Assembly (NCBI RefSeq): GCF_007990755.1
Contig: NZ_BJXA01000050.1
Location: 1 to 64,000, forward strand
Reading direction: 5' to 3'
Length of the DNA stretch: 64,000 nucleotides
DNA from: Nocardia ninae NBRC 108245
Lineage (GTDB): Bacteria > Actinomycetota > Actinomycetes > Mycobacteriales > Mycobacteriaceae
The notes beneath the pieces were generated by a model that worked only from the letters and a program-made list of their open reading frames with translations, made no database searches and had not been told where the DNA came from. A program made the translations under genes and the position numbers. Shown piece after piece: positions 17,233 to 26,150 of the stretch. The stretch's first letter is position 1. Each line of letters begins with the position of its first letter.

Positions 17233-19245
17233 TCAGCGGGTGGTGAGGTCGTAGAGCGTGACTCCGTCTACTTCGGTGGCGGTGAAGTTCTCCTGAACCC
17301 ATTGGGAGATCTGGGAACTGGTGCCGGAGGGGGCGGGGCCGATCCCTCCGTAGTGTCCACCGCGGTTGCTGCCGATGAAGTAGTGGACCTTTCCTTGGGC
17401 TACATATTCTTTGAATTGATCGAGGGTGGGGGAGGGGTCGCTGCCGTTGAAGCCGCCGATGGGCATTACCGGGAGTTCGGTGGCGAGTTGGTAGCCCGCA
17501 GCGCTGTTCGAGCCGATGGCCGCGGCGGCCCAGGTGTAGGTGGTGCCGTTGTGTTCGAGCAGGGACACCACTTTTTCGCTCGGTTTGCCGGCGCCGAGTA
17601 GACCACCCGCGGTGATGATTTCCCGGCCGGGACCACCGGTCGGCATAGGGCCCTGACCCGGCCCGTTCCCAGGGTGCCTGCCGGGTGCGTGGCCGTTCGG
17701 TGCGCCGCCGGGCGGAGGCGCACCGGGACCGTCCATCCCCTCGGCCCACGGTGGCCTGCCGAACATGCCGAACGCGCCCACATTCGGACCCGCCGACGGG
17801 ATGGAACCCTCGTGCGGCGTGGCAATGGTGTCGATGGCATACGCGGTCGGCCCGGCCAGCCCGGTGAACGCGATGGTCAGCGCGGAGATGACGGCGAGTT
17901 TGCGCCGGGCGGGCACGAGCGCGGCGATTGTCGCGAGTACACCGACAACGAGCACGGTCCACCGCAACCACGGCACCCAATGCACACTGCGGGACAACAA
18001 CATCCACGCGGTCGCGGTGGTGAGCCCGACGGCGAGCGCGAGCATCGCCCGAACCCACAGTCGGTGCCGCGCACGCCACAGCAGCACCGCTCCCGCGCCG
18101 ACGAGTGCACCGACGGCCGGAGCAAGCGCCACCGTGTAGTACTGGTGGAAGATCCCCGCCATGAAGCTGAAGGTCAAGCCGGTCACCAACAGCCAACCGC
18201 CCCAAAGGATCAGCGAGGCCCGCTGTAGATCGGTTCGGGGAGCCTTGCCGCGCAACAGCATTCCGGCAACCACGGCCACCAGCGCGGCGGGGATCAGCCA
18301 GGCGATCTGGCCACCCTGCGCTGCCTCGAACATGCGGGTGATGCCGGTGCTACCCCACATGCCGTTGCCGCCGGGCGGCAGCTCACCACCGGGTCCGACA
18401 CTGCCGCTCTCGTTGCCGCTGAGCCGGCCGAGCCCGTTGTAGCCGAGTGTGAGCTCGAGAATCGAGTTGTTCTGCGACCCACCGATCCACGGCCGCGACG
18501 AGGCAGGCCACAGTTCCACGGCGAGCAACCACCAACCGGCCGCGACCACCATGGCGACACCCGCGGCCAATAGCTGCACGATGCGTTTGCCCAGCTTGGG
18601 CGGCCCCGCGAGTAGATAGGTCAGAGCCAGCGGCGGAACAACCAGCAGCACCTGCAGCTGCTTGGTGAGAAAGCCGAACCCGACGAACACCCCGGTCAGC
18701 ACCAGCCAGCGCCAGCGCCCGTCCTCGACCGCCCGGGTGATCGCCCACGCCGCGGCAACCATCAGGAAGACCAGCAGCGCGTCCGGATTGTTGAAGCGAA
18801 ACATCAGCACCGCAACGGGAGTCACCGCGAGCACCAGTCCGGCGAGCAGCCCGGCGGCGGGCCCGAACGGCCTGCGCACCGTCGCCCACAGCAGCGCCAC
18901 GCTCGCGACACCGAGCAGCACCTCCGGCACCAGAATGCTCCAGCTGTTCAACCCGAACGCCCGCACCGAGAGCTCCATCAGCCACAGCGCGGCGGGTGGC
19001 TTGTCCACGGTGATCGAGTTCGCCGCATCCGACGACCCGAAGAAGAATGCCTTCCACGACACCGAACCGGCTTGCACCGCAGCGGAATAGAACGAATTCG
19101 ACCAGCCGTTCACGCTCAGATTCCACAGGTACGCGACAGTCGTGCCGATCAGCAGGACCGCCAATGCCGGGTATTCCCAACGGGTCCTACGCTCGGGCGC
19201 GGGCTGTGCCGGAGCCGCGGTGGGCGGCGCGAGTGTCGCGGTCAT
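17233..19245 (-). CDS. GT39/ArnT-like membrane glycosyltransferase
   Basis: Polytopic protein of 670 residues that uses a polyprenyl-phosphate sugar donor on the outer face of the membrane. About a dozen hydrophobic helices follow an N-terminal Pro/Ala-rich tail. The first extracellular loop carries the family signature (TVDKPPAALWLMEL), and FRFNNPDALLVFLM follows. A Gly/Pro-rich linker is seen near residues 500-550, then a soluble C-terminal domain of about 120 residues. The start overlaps the stop of the upstream GT2-GtrA gene (ATGA), so the two are coupled. The longer in-frame reading into GT2 is spurious. The acceptor is unknown. Confidence 0.82.
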   Translation of the reverse strand: MTATLAPPTAAPAQPAPERRTRWEYPALAVLLIGTTVAYLWNLSVNGWSNSFYSAAVQAGSVSWKAFFFGSSDAANSITVDKPPAALWLMELSVRAFGLNSWSILVPEVLLGVASVALLWATVRRPFGPAAGLLAGLVLAVTPVAVLMFRFNNPDALLVFLMVAAAWAITRAVEDGRWRWLVLTGVFVGFGFLTKQLQVLLVVPPLALTYLLAGPPKLGKRIVQLLAAGVAMVVAAGWWLLAVELWPASSRPWIGGSQNNSILELTLGYNGLGRLSGNESGSVGPGGELPPGGNGMWGSTGITRMFEAAQGGQIAWLIPAALVAVVAGMLLRGKAPRTDLQRASLILWGGWLLVTGLTFSFMAGIFHQYYTVALAPAVGALVGAGAVLLWRARHRLWVRAMLALAVGLTTATAWMLLSRSVHWVPWLRWTVLVVGVLATIAALVPARRKLAVISALTIAFTGLAGPTAYAIDTIATPHEGSIPSAGPNVGAFGMFGRPPWAEGMDGPGAPPPGGAPNGHAPGRHPGNGPGQGPMPTGGPGREIITAGGLLGAGKPSEKVVSLLEHNGTTYTWAAAAIGSNSAAGYQLATELPVMPIGGFNGSDPSPTLDQFKEYVAQGKVHYFIGSNRGGHYGGIGPAPSGTSSQISQWVQENFTATEVDGVTLYDLTTR

Positions 19246-20531
19246 CGAACACCTTCCTCGTCGCCTGCGTCCGAACCAGCGTCGGAGCCGGCCGTTGCGA
19301 GCGCCTTCCGCGCCGGGTTCGGCGTATTCCGGAACACCCACCGCAAGCCGACGAATCGCAGGATCGTGGCCACCAGATTGGCGAGTACCAGCACGAACAA
19401 TTCCAGATGCACCGGCGCGTCCGGCGCCCAATGGTGCAGGGTGAACAGTGATCCGCTGGTCAGCGCCAGTCCGATCCCGAAGATCACCAAACCTTGGAAC
19501 TGATGCGACACCGCACCCGTCGCCCCGCGCACCCCGAAGGTGAACGCCCGGTTGGCCGCCGTATTGGCGACCGCCGTGATCAACAGCGCCAGGAAGTTGG
19601 CCACCTGCGCATCGGTGAACGATTGCAGCACCACATAGAGCAACAGATAGGCCAGCGTGCTCAGCACGCCGACGATCGCGAAACGAACCAGCTGGCCGAC
19701 CATCCCGAGCGGCACCCCCGGCACCAGCGGTTCGCGCCCCACCGCACGGCGCAGTTCCTCCAGCGGCAACGCCCCGGTGGCCAGCGCCCGCGTCAACCGC
19801 CCGATACCGAGCAGGTCCTTGCGCGCGGTGTCGACGATGTCGACCCGGCTGTCCGGATCGTCGATCCAGTCCACCGGCACCTCGTGGATGCGCAACCCGG
19901 CCCGCTCGGCGAGCACGAGCAGCTCGGTGTCGAAGAACCACTCCCCGTCGCGCACCAGCGGCAGCAACTGCCGCGCCACCTCGCTGCGCATCGCCTTGAA
20001 CCCGCACTGAGCGTCCGAAAAGTGCGCCTGGAGTGAGGCTTTCAGTAAAAGGTTGTAGCAGCGCGAGATGATCTCGCGCTTCGGCCCGCGCACCACCCGC
20101 GAGGACGCGCTGAGCCGGGTACCGATCGCCAGGTCCGAATGCCCGGTGATCAGCGGCGCCACCAGGGGCAGCAGCGCGTTCAGATCGGTGGACAGGTCCA
20201 CATCCATATAGGCGACCACTTGCGCATCGGAATGTTCCCAGGCCGCGCGCAGCGCCCGTCCACGCCCCTTGGCATCCAGGTGCAGCACCCGCACGCCGTC
20301 GAGTTCCTCGGCGAGCAGCTCGGCGACCTGCAGGGTGGCGTCGGTGCTGGCATTGTCGGCCACCGTGATCCGCGCCGGGAAGGGGAACCCTTCGCGCAGA
20401 TACGCATGCAGCCTGCGCACACAGATGCCGAGGTCGGTCTCTTCGTTGTAGACGGGTATCACCACGTCCAGCACGGGCGCACCCGATGTCTCGGCTAATT
20501 CCGCCGCCGCGACGGTCACAGTCTCGGTCAT
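19242..20531 (-). CDS. GT2 polyprenyl-phosphate glycosyltransferase fused to GtrA domain
   Basis: The 429-residue protein combines two functions. Residues 20-260 are a DPM/DpgS-like GT2 domain with VVIPVYNEETDLG and the metal-binding AYMDVDLSTD, plus AQCGFKAMR. Residues 290-400 are a GtrA membrane domain with four helices (VGVLSTLAYLLLYVV, ANTAANRAFTFGV). It probably makes a polyprenyl-phosphate sugar and helps flip it, feeding the coupled GT39 enzyme. ATG at 20531 (MTETVTV) is preferred over a longer frame to 20798 that crosses the promoter and the small gene on the other strand. Confidence 0.82.
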   Translation of the reverse strand: MTETVTVAAAELAETSGAPVLDVVIPVYNEETDLGICVRRLHAYLREGFPFPARITVADNASTDATLQVAELLAEELDGVRVLHLDAKGRGRALRAAWEHSDAQVVAYMDVDLSTDLNALLPLVAPLITGHSDLAIGTRLSASSRVVRGPKREIISRCYNLLLKASLQAHFSDAQCGFKAMRSEVARQLLPLVRDGEWFFDTELLVLAERAGLRIHEVPVDWIDDPDSRVDIVDTARKDLLGIGRLTRALATGALPLEELRRAVGREPLVPGVPLGMVGQLVRFAIVGVLSTLAYLLLYVVLQSFTDAQVANFLALLITAVANTAANRAFTFGVRGATGAVSHQFQGLVIFGIGLALTSGSLFTLHHWAPDAPVHLELFVLVLANLVATILRFVGLRWVFRNTPNPARKALATAGSDAGSDAGDEEGVR

Positions 20532-20691
20532 AGGGACTACCTTCGGCCGCCACGTTGTCACGGAGCTGGGCCCCAGCTGTGAGGTTCCTGGGGGGCGTGG
20601 CGACCAGCGCGGATCGGTCCCGGCGTGGGCGGGCGTAGCGTACGGTCGGGGGGACCGGGACCGTTCAGGTCCTCCGAGCAAAGGACCACGT

Positions 20692-20817
20692 TTGTCCGAC
20701 AAGTCTCCGCGCAGCTCGATGTCGAAGAAATCCGGGAAGTCGCTGAAAGAGAAGCGAGCGGACAAGAAGACCAAGTCCGCGCCCGAGCAGAGCATCATCG
20801 ATCCGAAGAAGCGCTGA
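20692..20817 (+). CDS. Small Lys-rich conserved-type protein (41 aa)
   Basis: TTG at 20692 follows AAGGA with 6-nt spacing and opens a 41-codon frame whose product begins with Ser-Asp-Lys-Ser-Pro-Arg, continues SKKSGKSLKEKRADKK and ends IIDPKKR. This pattern resembles a very short, strongly basic protein annotated as hypothetical in many actinobacteria (recalled, not searched). It lies in the gap between the divergent GT2 gene and the MFS gene, and a 12-bp hairpin terminator follows 4 nt after the stop, which supports a real transcript. Function unknown; the charge suggests nucleic acid or ribosome binding. Confidence 0.65.
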   Translation: MSDKSPRSSMSKKSGKSLKEKRADKKTKSAPEQSIIDPKKR

Positions 20818-20821
20818 CCGC

Positions 20822-20853
20822 CGCTGAGCGAGGCGCTCGGTCCTCGCTCAGCG
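20822..20853. terminator. Hairpin terminator after the 41-aa gene
   Basis: CGCTGAGCGAGG and CCTCGCTCAGCG are exact reverse complements (12 bp) with an 8-nt loop. It sits between the small gene and the convergent MFS gene and can serve both. Confidence 0.75.
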
Positions 20854-20895
20854 ACAGTTCCGTGACCCGGCCCGGAACAGCAGGCCGGGTGCCCG

Positions 20896-22413
20896 TCAGG
20901 CGGGCAGCTGTACCGCCTCTTCGGTCACTTCCCGCGCCGCCGCGCCGCGCCGCATCAGCAGCAACACGAGTGCGCCGCCGATCAAGCCGACGACACCACT
21001 GACCGCGAGCGTGCCCTGGACACCCGCCGCCGCGGCGGCCCGCACCGTCGCCGCCAGCGCGGACTGCGCCTCGCCAGGCACCTGCTGCACCAATACCGCG
21101 GCTTGGCCGCCGCCCACAGCGCGCGCCGAGGCCTGCGCGTCCGGCACCGCCCGCTCGGCGAGCACATCCGCCGCTCGGGCCGTGAAAACACTGCCCAGCG
21201 TGGCGATCCCGAGGGTGAAGCTCAGCTGCTGCGCGGTATTGACCGCGCCCGTTGCCATTCCGGCCCGCTGCCATGGAACCGCCGCCATCGCGGCCGAACT
21301 CAACGTCGCGGTGGCCAGTCCGACCCCGAGCCCGATGACCAGGAACCCGGGAACCAGTGCCGCCCAACCCGCCTCGCCGTGCACCAGCAGTGCGCCCGCC
21401 ACGCCGCCGAGGCCGGTGGCGAAGAGACCACCCGCGATGATCCGGCCGCGGTGCTCGCCGTGCAGATACCGGCCGAAGCCGCCGGATACCAGAAAAGCCA
21501 TGACGGACAACGGAAGTCCCACCGCGCCCGCCTGGATCGCGCTCAGTCCGAGCACCGACTGCAGCCAGATCTGGGTGTACATCAGCGCGCTGAAGGCGGC
21601 GAAGAACAGCGCACCCGCGGCGACGAGTACTCCTACGAACGAACGGTCACGCAGCAGCGCCAGGTCGAGCATCGGGTGGGCCGAAGCCCGTTCGACGAGC
21701 AGGAACACCACCAGCGAGACCGCCGCGGCCAGCAGCAACCACCAGGTCAGCGAATTCGACCAACCGTGCTCGTTGGCCCGGATCAGCGCGTAGGTAGCGG
21801 TCGCCGCGCTGACGGTGAACGCCGCCATGCCCGCGACGTCGATCCGGCCGCGCCGCGCCCGCTCCCCGTCGGCGAGTACCCACAGGCACAGCGCCACCGC
21901 CACCGCGCTGACCGGCAGGTTGACGAAGAAGATCCAGCGCCAGGACGCGAGATCGGTGAGGACGCCGCCGATGATCGGCCCGACGGCGCTGGACGCGCCC
22001 GCGACAGCGCCCCAGACCCCATACGCGGTGCCCCGGTCCCGTTCGGTGTACGAGTTGTTCAGCAGGGCGAAGGTGGTGCACGCCATGGTCGTCGCGCCGA
22101 TCCCCTGCACCACCCTGGCGAGGATGAGCACGGTCGGGTTCGGTGCGAGGCCGCAGACCAGCGAGGACGCCGCGAACAGCAGCAATCCGGCCAGGTAGGT
22201 GCGGCGATGCCCGGCCAGGTCGGCGATCGAGCCCGCCCCGAGCATGAGCGCTGCCATGGCGAGGGCGTAGCCGTCGACGACCCATTGCAGTGAGCTGAAC
22301 GACGCGTTCAAATCGTTCCGCATGTCGGGCAGTGCGACGTTCACGATGGTGACGTCGACCAACAGCATGAAGGTGCCCAGACACACCGTCAGCAGCGGCA
22401 GCCATTTGCGCAA
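20896..22413 (-). CDS. DHA2-type MFS drug exporter
   Basis: Proton-driven multidrug efflux protein of 505 residues with about 14 transmembrane helices (EmrB/QacA type). Motif C-like WGAVAGASSAVGPIIGG and motif A-like GAGSIADLAGHRRTY are present, with the helix-1 acidic residue in LLVDVTIVNVALP. The TTG start at 22413 (LRKWLPLL) follows AGAGGA with 8-nt spacing; a longer ATG reading from 22491 adds an Arg-rich tail reaching to within 30 bp of the divergent regulator start and is less likely. Divergent from the double AsnC regulator, which probably controls it. Confidence 0.85.
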   Translation of the reverse strand: MRKWLPLLTVCLGTFMLLVDVTIVNVALPDMRNDLNASFSSLQWVVDGYALAMAALMLGAGSIADLAGHRRTYLAGLLLFAASSLVCGLAPNPTVLILARVVQGIGATTMACTTFALLNNSYTERDRGTAYGVWGAVAGASSAVGPIIGGVLTDLASWRWIFFVNLPVSAVAVALCLWVLADGERARRGRIDVAGMAAFTVSAATATYALIRANEHGWSNSLTWWLLLAAAVSLVVFLLVERASAHPMLDLALLRDRSFVGVLVAAGALFFAAFSALMYTQIWLQSVLGLSAIQAGAVGLPLSVMAFLVSGGFGRYLHGEHRGRIIAGGLFATGLGGVAGALLVHGEAGWAALVPGFLVIGLGVGLATATLSSAAMAAVPWQRAGMATGAVNTAQQLSFTLGIATLGSVFTARAADVLAERAVPDAQASARAVGGGQAAVLVQQVPGEAQSALAATVRAAAAAGVQGTLAVSGVVGLIGGALVLLLMRRGAAAREVTEEAVQLPA

Positions 22414-22506
22414 AGCCGTTGTCCTCTCTCGAAATCGGGGAGTGTGGAGACGGCGTCGAGTATCCGGAGAATCGGGTCGAACGGACGCCACGATGCCGAC
22501 TCGGCG

Positions 22507-22512
22507 TACATT
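22507..22512 (+). promoter_or_regulatory. TANNNT -10 element of a leaderless AsnC gene
   Basis: TACATT ends 8 nt before the ATG at 22521, and no ribosome binding site is present (the leader reads TTCCTCCCT). This is the arrangement of leaderless transcripts known from mycobacteria. Confidence 0.5.
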
Positions 22513-22520
22513 TCCTCCCT

Positions 22521-23564
22521 ATGAGCGCCGCTGAAATAGGCAAAAACTCCATCTTGGACGGCGTCGATACGCAGATCGTGCAGGCGCTACAGCTCGATCC
22601 CCGGGTCTCGTTCAACCGGGTCGCCGCCGAACTGGGCGTCGCCGAGCAGACCGTCGCCCGCCGATACCGGCGGCTACGCCGCGACGGCGTGGTCCGGGTG
22701 ATCGGCGCGGTCGACTCCCGTGCGCTCGGCGAGAACGACTGGATCATCCGGGTGCACTGCCGTCCGGACGGCGCGCGGCAGGTCGGTGAGGCGCTGGCCC
22801 GCCGCGACGACGCGGCGTGGGTCGCCATCGCGGCGGCCGGCGCCGAGGTCAACTTCTCGCTGCACCCGCGCACCCAGCAGGATCGCGACGACCTGCTGGT
22901 GCAGCGACTACAGCGCACGGCGCCGGTGCACGACATCGCCGCGGCGATGATCCTGCACCGCTTCGTCGGACCGGGTGCGGTCGACTGGCGCGGCAGGCAG
23001 GCGAAGCGCATCGAGGGCGAGGACGCCACGGCCGCAACAGATTACACCGAGGCCGACCTACAGCTCCGGGACGAGGACGACGCACTGCTCGAGCTGCTGG
23101 CCCGCGACGGGCGCGCGAGCTACTCCGTGCTGGCACGTGCCACCGGCATGAGCATCGGCCGGGTGGCTCGCCGTATCGCGGCCCTACAGGCCGCAGGCAT
23201 TCTCTACTTCGATCTCGACATCGCCCCTGCCGCACTGGGTTCCAGCCTCTCAGCCTTCCTCTGGCTGCGGGTGGCCCCGGCGCAACTGGCTGCGGTCGGC
23301 CGCGCCATCGCCGAGCACGACGAAACCGCCTATGCCGCGGCGGTTACCGGGCCGTTCAACATCTTCGCCGTGCTGACCGCGGACACCTCCGACGATCTGT
23401 ATCACTATGTGACCACCAAGATGGCGACCCTCGACGGCGTGCACAGCTTCGAACTCACGCCGGTGCACGAACGACTCAAGCAGGCGGGCTCACGCACCAG
23501 CGCGGGCCTGCTGATTCCGCCGCCGCCGGTGCCACCTCGCTCCAGCACGGCCCGGCGTCGCTGA
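22521..23564 (+). CDS. Lrp/AsnC regulator with two HTH-RAM units
   Basis: At 347 residues this is twice the usual Lrp/AsnC length. The first winged helix-turn-helix is DTQIVQALQLDPRVSFNRVA...VAEQTVARRYRRL and the second starts near residue 180 (DDALLELLARDGRASYSVLA...MSIGRVARRI). Each is followed by a ligand-binding-like region. The C-terminal unit ends in a Pro-rich tail. It is divergent from the DHA2 exporter with about 107 bp between starts and is the likely regulator of that efflux gene, responding to a small molecule. ATG at 22521 was chosen because of the leaderless promoter; the upstream in-frame ATG at 22419 would overlap the exporter promoter. Confidence 0.85.
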   Translation: MSAAEIGKNSILDGVDTQIVQALQLDPRVSFNRVAAELGVAEQTVARRYRRLRRDGVVRVIGAVDSRALGENDWIIRVHCRPDGARQVGEALARRDDAAWVAIAAAGAEVNFSLHPRTQQDRDDLLVQRLQRTAPVHDIAAAMILHRFVGPGAVDWRGRQAKRIEGEDATAATDYTEADLQLRDEDDALLELLARDGRASYSVLARATGMSIGRVARRIAALQAAGILYFDLDIAPAALGSSLSAFLWLRVAPAQLAAVGRAIAEHDETAYAAAVTGPFNIFAVLTADTSDDLYHYVTTKMATLDGVHSFELTPVHERLKQAGSRTSAGLLIPPPPVPPRSSTARRR

Positions 23565-23574
23565 TCGCTCTGTC

Positions 23575-24423
23575 CTACAAGGCGATACCGAACCGTGCCG
23601 CCGTCCGCCTGCCCGCCCGGTACAGCGGGACGCCGAGGTCTTCGTAGGCCGGGCCGAGCAGGCGGGGGATCAGGTCGATGGCGCGGGCATCGGCGCCGAT
23701 CAGCACGCGGGCCTTGTTCTTGGTAACGCCGTGCAGGATGGTTTTCGCGGCGGAGTCCGGGCTGGTCAGGGTGAGCGCGTCGAAGCCGCGGCGGATCGTC
23801 TCCACGTCCACGTCGTCGGGGATGCCGCGGGCGCTCACCGCGATATTCGTCTTCACGCCGCCCGGATGCACGCAGGTGACACCGACCGGATGCCCGGCGA
23901 TCCGCATCTCCTGCCGCAGCGCCTCGGTGAAACCGCGTACCGCGAATTTGGCTGCGTTGTAGGCGCTTTGGGTCGGCACGCCGACCAGCCCGAACACCGA
24001 GGACACATTGACGATGTGTCCGTCGCCGGAGCCGATGAGGTCGGGCAGGAAGGCCTTGGTGCCGTGCGCGACACCCCAGAAGTTGATGTTCATCAGCCAG
24101 TCGAAGTCGTCCCACGTCATGTCCTCGACATCGGCGCCGAGGGCCACGCCCGCGTTGTTGATGACCAGGTTCACTTGTCCGAATTCGCCGCGCACGGCCG
24201 CCGCGTGCGCGTACACCGCAGCCCGGTGCGCGACGTCGAGCTCGTAGGGAACCGCTGTCGCACCGAGCTTTTCGCAACGCCCCGCGGTGTCGGCCACTGA
24301 TTCGGTGTTGATGTCCGACAGCGCCAGCCGAGCCCCGCGCCGGGCGAGTGCCAGTGCCAGCGCCCGGCCGATGCCGGAGCCCGCGCCGGTGATCACGGCG
24401 ACTTTGTCTGTGAAGTTCTTCAT
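23575..24423 (-). CDS. Short-chain dehydrogenase/reductase (SDR)
   Basis: Classical SDR of 282 residues: TGAGSGIGRA cofactor loop at about residues 12-21, NNAG at the end of beta-4, and catalytic Ser and YxxxK in VNVSSVFGL...SAYNAAKFA. The ATG at 24423 overlaps the stop of the upstream monooxygenase gene by ATGA. It probably oxidises an alcohol to the ketone used by the monooxygenase, a common pairing in actinobacterial ketone and sterol-side-chain catabolism. A longer in-frame reading to 24678 overlaps the monooxygenase and is rejected. Confidence 0.87.
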   Translation of the reverse strand: MKNFTDKVAVITGAGSGIGRALALALARRGARLALSDINTESVADTAGRCEKLGATAVPYELDVAHRAAVYAHAAAVRGEFGQVNLVINNAGVALGADVEDMTWDDFDWLMNINFWGVAHGTKAFLPDLIGSGDGHIVNVSSVFGLVGVPTQSAYNAAKFAVRGFTEALRQEMRIAGHPVGVTCVHPGGVKTNIAVSARGIPDDVDVETIRRGFDALTLTSPDSAAKTILHGVTKNKARVLIGADARAIDLIPRLLGPAYEDLGVPLYRAGRRTAARFGIAL

Positions 24424-26012
24424 TGAACGTCCTCGGGGTTGCGGGGCGGGCGGGTCGACCGACCGTTGCGGTGGGGCGTTGGAAAGGTTTGGATCGGAAT
24501 GTCTTCCAGGACGACCGTGCGCCGCGTCGGGGAACTCGGTGCGGGACCGATGAACTCGTACTCCGCCGGGTCGAGCCGCCTGGTCTGCAGCCAGTACTGC
24601 CAGGTGAGCCCGGACCACAGCGTCCGATTGTTCCCGTGCTCGTCCAGATACCAGCTCTGGCAGCCGCCGGTGTTCCACACCGAACGCGAAAGCCCTTGCT
24701 GCAGCCGAGCATTGAATCGGTCCTGCGCCGCCCGCCGCGGCACCAACGCGACCGCGCCCTGCTCGCGTACCCGCCGAATCGCCTGCAGCACATAGTGGAT
24801 CTGTGCCTCGATCATGAAGATCATCGAGTTGTGGCCTAGGCCGGTGTTCGGCCCGACCAGGAAGAAGGCGTTCGGCATGTCGGCGACCGTGATCCCGCGG
24901 TGCGCCTGCACGCCCTCCCGGTCCCAGCGCTCGGTCAGGTCCACCCCGCGCAGACCGACCATCGGCAGATTCTTATACGAATTCAGGACGTGAAAACCGG
25001 TGCCGTAGATGATCACATCGGCCTGGCGCTCGACACCGTCGGCGGTGACGATGCCGTCCTCGGTGAAATGGTCGATGCGTGCGGTGGCCAGCTCGGTCTT
25101 GGGATCGGCGAGCGCCGGATAGTAGGTGTCCGAGCCGAGCAGCCGCTTACAGCCCGCCCGATAGTCCGGCGTCACCTGGGCCCGCAGCACCGGATCTGCG
25201 ATCTGACGCTCGATGTGGCGCCTGCCGACCTGCTCGAGCACCTTCAGCAGCGCGGGCCGCCAGTTCATCGCGTACCCGCCGGCCTCGGCGCCCCAATAGA
25301 TTCCGTTGCGCAGCGCCAATCGCAGGCCGGGCACCCTGCCTAGCGCCCGCCGGAAACGTTCGGAGAACTCCACATCCGCGCGCGGCATCACCCACGGCGC
25401 GGTGCGCTGGAACACCGTCAACGCCGCCACCTCGCCGATGATCTCCGGCACGAATTGCACCGCGCTGGCGCCCGTTCCGATCACCGCGACCCGCTTGCCT
25501 GCCAGGTCGACCCCGTGATCCCACTGCGCGGAGTGGAACGCGGCACCGGTGAAGTCGGCGCTGCCGCGAAACTCCGGAATGCTCGGAATATGCAGGGCAC
25601 CCACCGCGGACACGAGGAACTGCGCGACATATTCCTGACCGTCCGCGCTGAACGCGTGCCAGCGTCGCTCGGCTTCGTCCCAATACCCGTGGGCCATGTG
25701 CTGCCGGAAACGGATGTGCGGCCGCAGCCGGTATTTGTCGGCGACGTCCTTCAGATAGTCGAAGATCTCCTGCTGCCCAGAGAACAGCCGCCGCCAAGTC
25801 GTGCGTGGCTCAAAGGAATACGAATACAAATGGGTCGGCACATCGCAGGCACAGCCGGGATAGGTGTTGTCGCGCCAGGTGCCGCCGATCTCCGCGGCCT
25901 GCTCCACGATGAGGTAATCGTGGATACCCGCCTTGTCGAGGGCGATGCCCATGCCGAGGCCGGAAAAACCGCTGCCGACAATGAGGACTCGGGTGTGGAT
26001 CGCGGACGTCAT
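24420..26012 (-). CDS. Flavin-containing (Baeyer-Villiger type) monooxygenase
   Basis: NADPH- and FAD-dependent oxygenase of 530 residues. The N-terminal GSGFSGLGMG Rossmann motif is followed by EIGGTWRDNTYPGCACD. The Baeyer-Villiger fingerprint FxGxxxHxxxW is present as FTGAAFHSAQW. The second nucleotide-binding motif is VIGTGASAVQF, and the C-terminal ATG-like motif is YGTGFHV. The ATG at 26012 (MTSAIHTR) follows GGTGGGG closely; a GTG at 26051 would add 13 residues. It forms an operon with the SDR and is divergent from a TetR gene, its probable regulator. The substrate is a ketone of unknown identity. Confidence 0.87.
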   Translation of the reverse strand: MTSAIHTRVLIVGSGFSGLGMGIALDKAGIHDYLIVEQAAEIGGTWRDNTYPGCACDVPTHLYSYSFEPRTTWRRLFSGQQEIFDYLKDVADKYRLRPHIRFRQHMAHGYWDEAERRWHAFSADGQEYVAQFLVSAVGALHIPSIPEFRGSADFTGAAFHSAQWDHGVDLAGKRVAVIGTGASAVQFVPEIIGEVAALTVFQRTAPWVMPRADVEFSERFRRALGRVPGLRLALRNGIYWGAEAGGYAMNWRPALLKVLEQVGRRHIERQIADPVLRAQVTPDYRAGCKRLLGSDTYYPALADPKTELATARIDHFTEDGIVTADGVERQADVIIYGTGFHVLNSYKNLPMVGLRGVDLTERWDREGVQAHRGITVADMPNAFFLVGPNTGLGHNSMIFMIEAQIHYVLQAIRRVREQGAVALVPRRAAQDRFNARLQQGLSRSVWNTGGCQSWYLDEHGNNRTLWSGLTWQYWLQTRRLDPAEYEFIGPAPSSPTRRTVVLEDIPIQTFPTPHRNGRSTRPPRNPEDVQ

Positions 26013-26037
26013 CGTCCCCACCGGCTCTCTGCGTTCG

Positions 26038-26057
26038 GAACCTGATACCACCGGTTC
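26038..26057. promoter_or_regulatory. Possible TetR operator between monooxygenase and TetR genes
   Basis: GAACC (26038-26042) and GGTTC (26053-26057) flank 10 nt in the divergent intergenic region. The arms are short, so the site is only a candidate. Confidence 0.25.
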
Positions 26058-26150
26058 TGGGTAGTTTTCCGAGTGTGTCCCACGCCTCAGCCGATGTCAA
26101 CGGCGCGACCCGGTCATCGGTACCGCTGGTAGCAGGTAGCATCCGGAATT

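Noticed and set aside
17233-20553. Single 1106-aa GT2-GT39 fusion protein
   Set aside because: The N-terminal part of that frame reads GT2 in the wrong phase; the real GT2 frame ends by ATGA overlap at 19242-19245.
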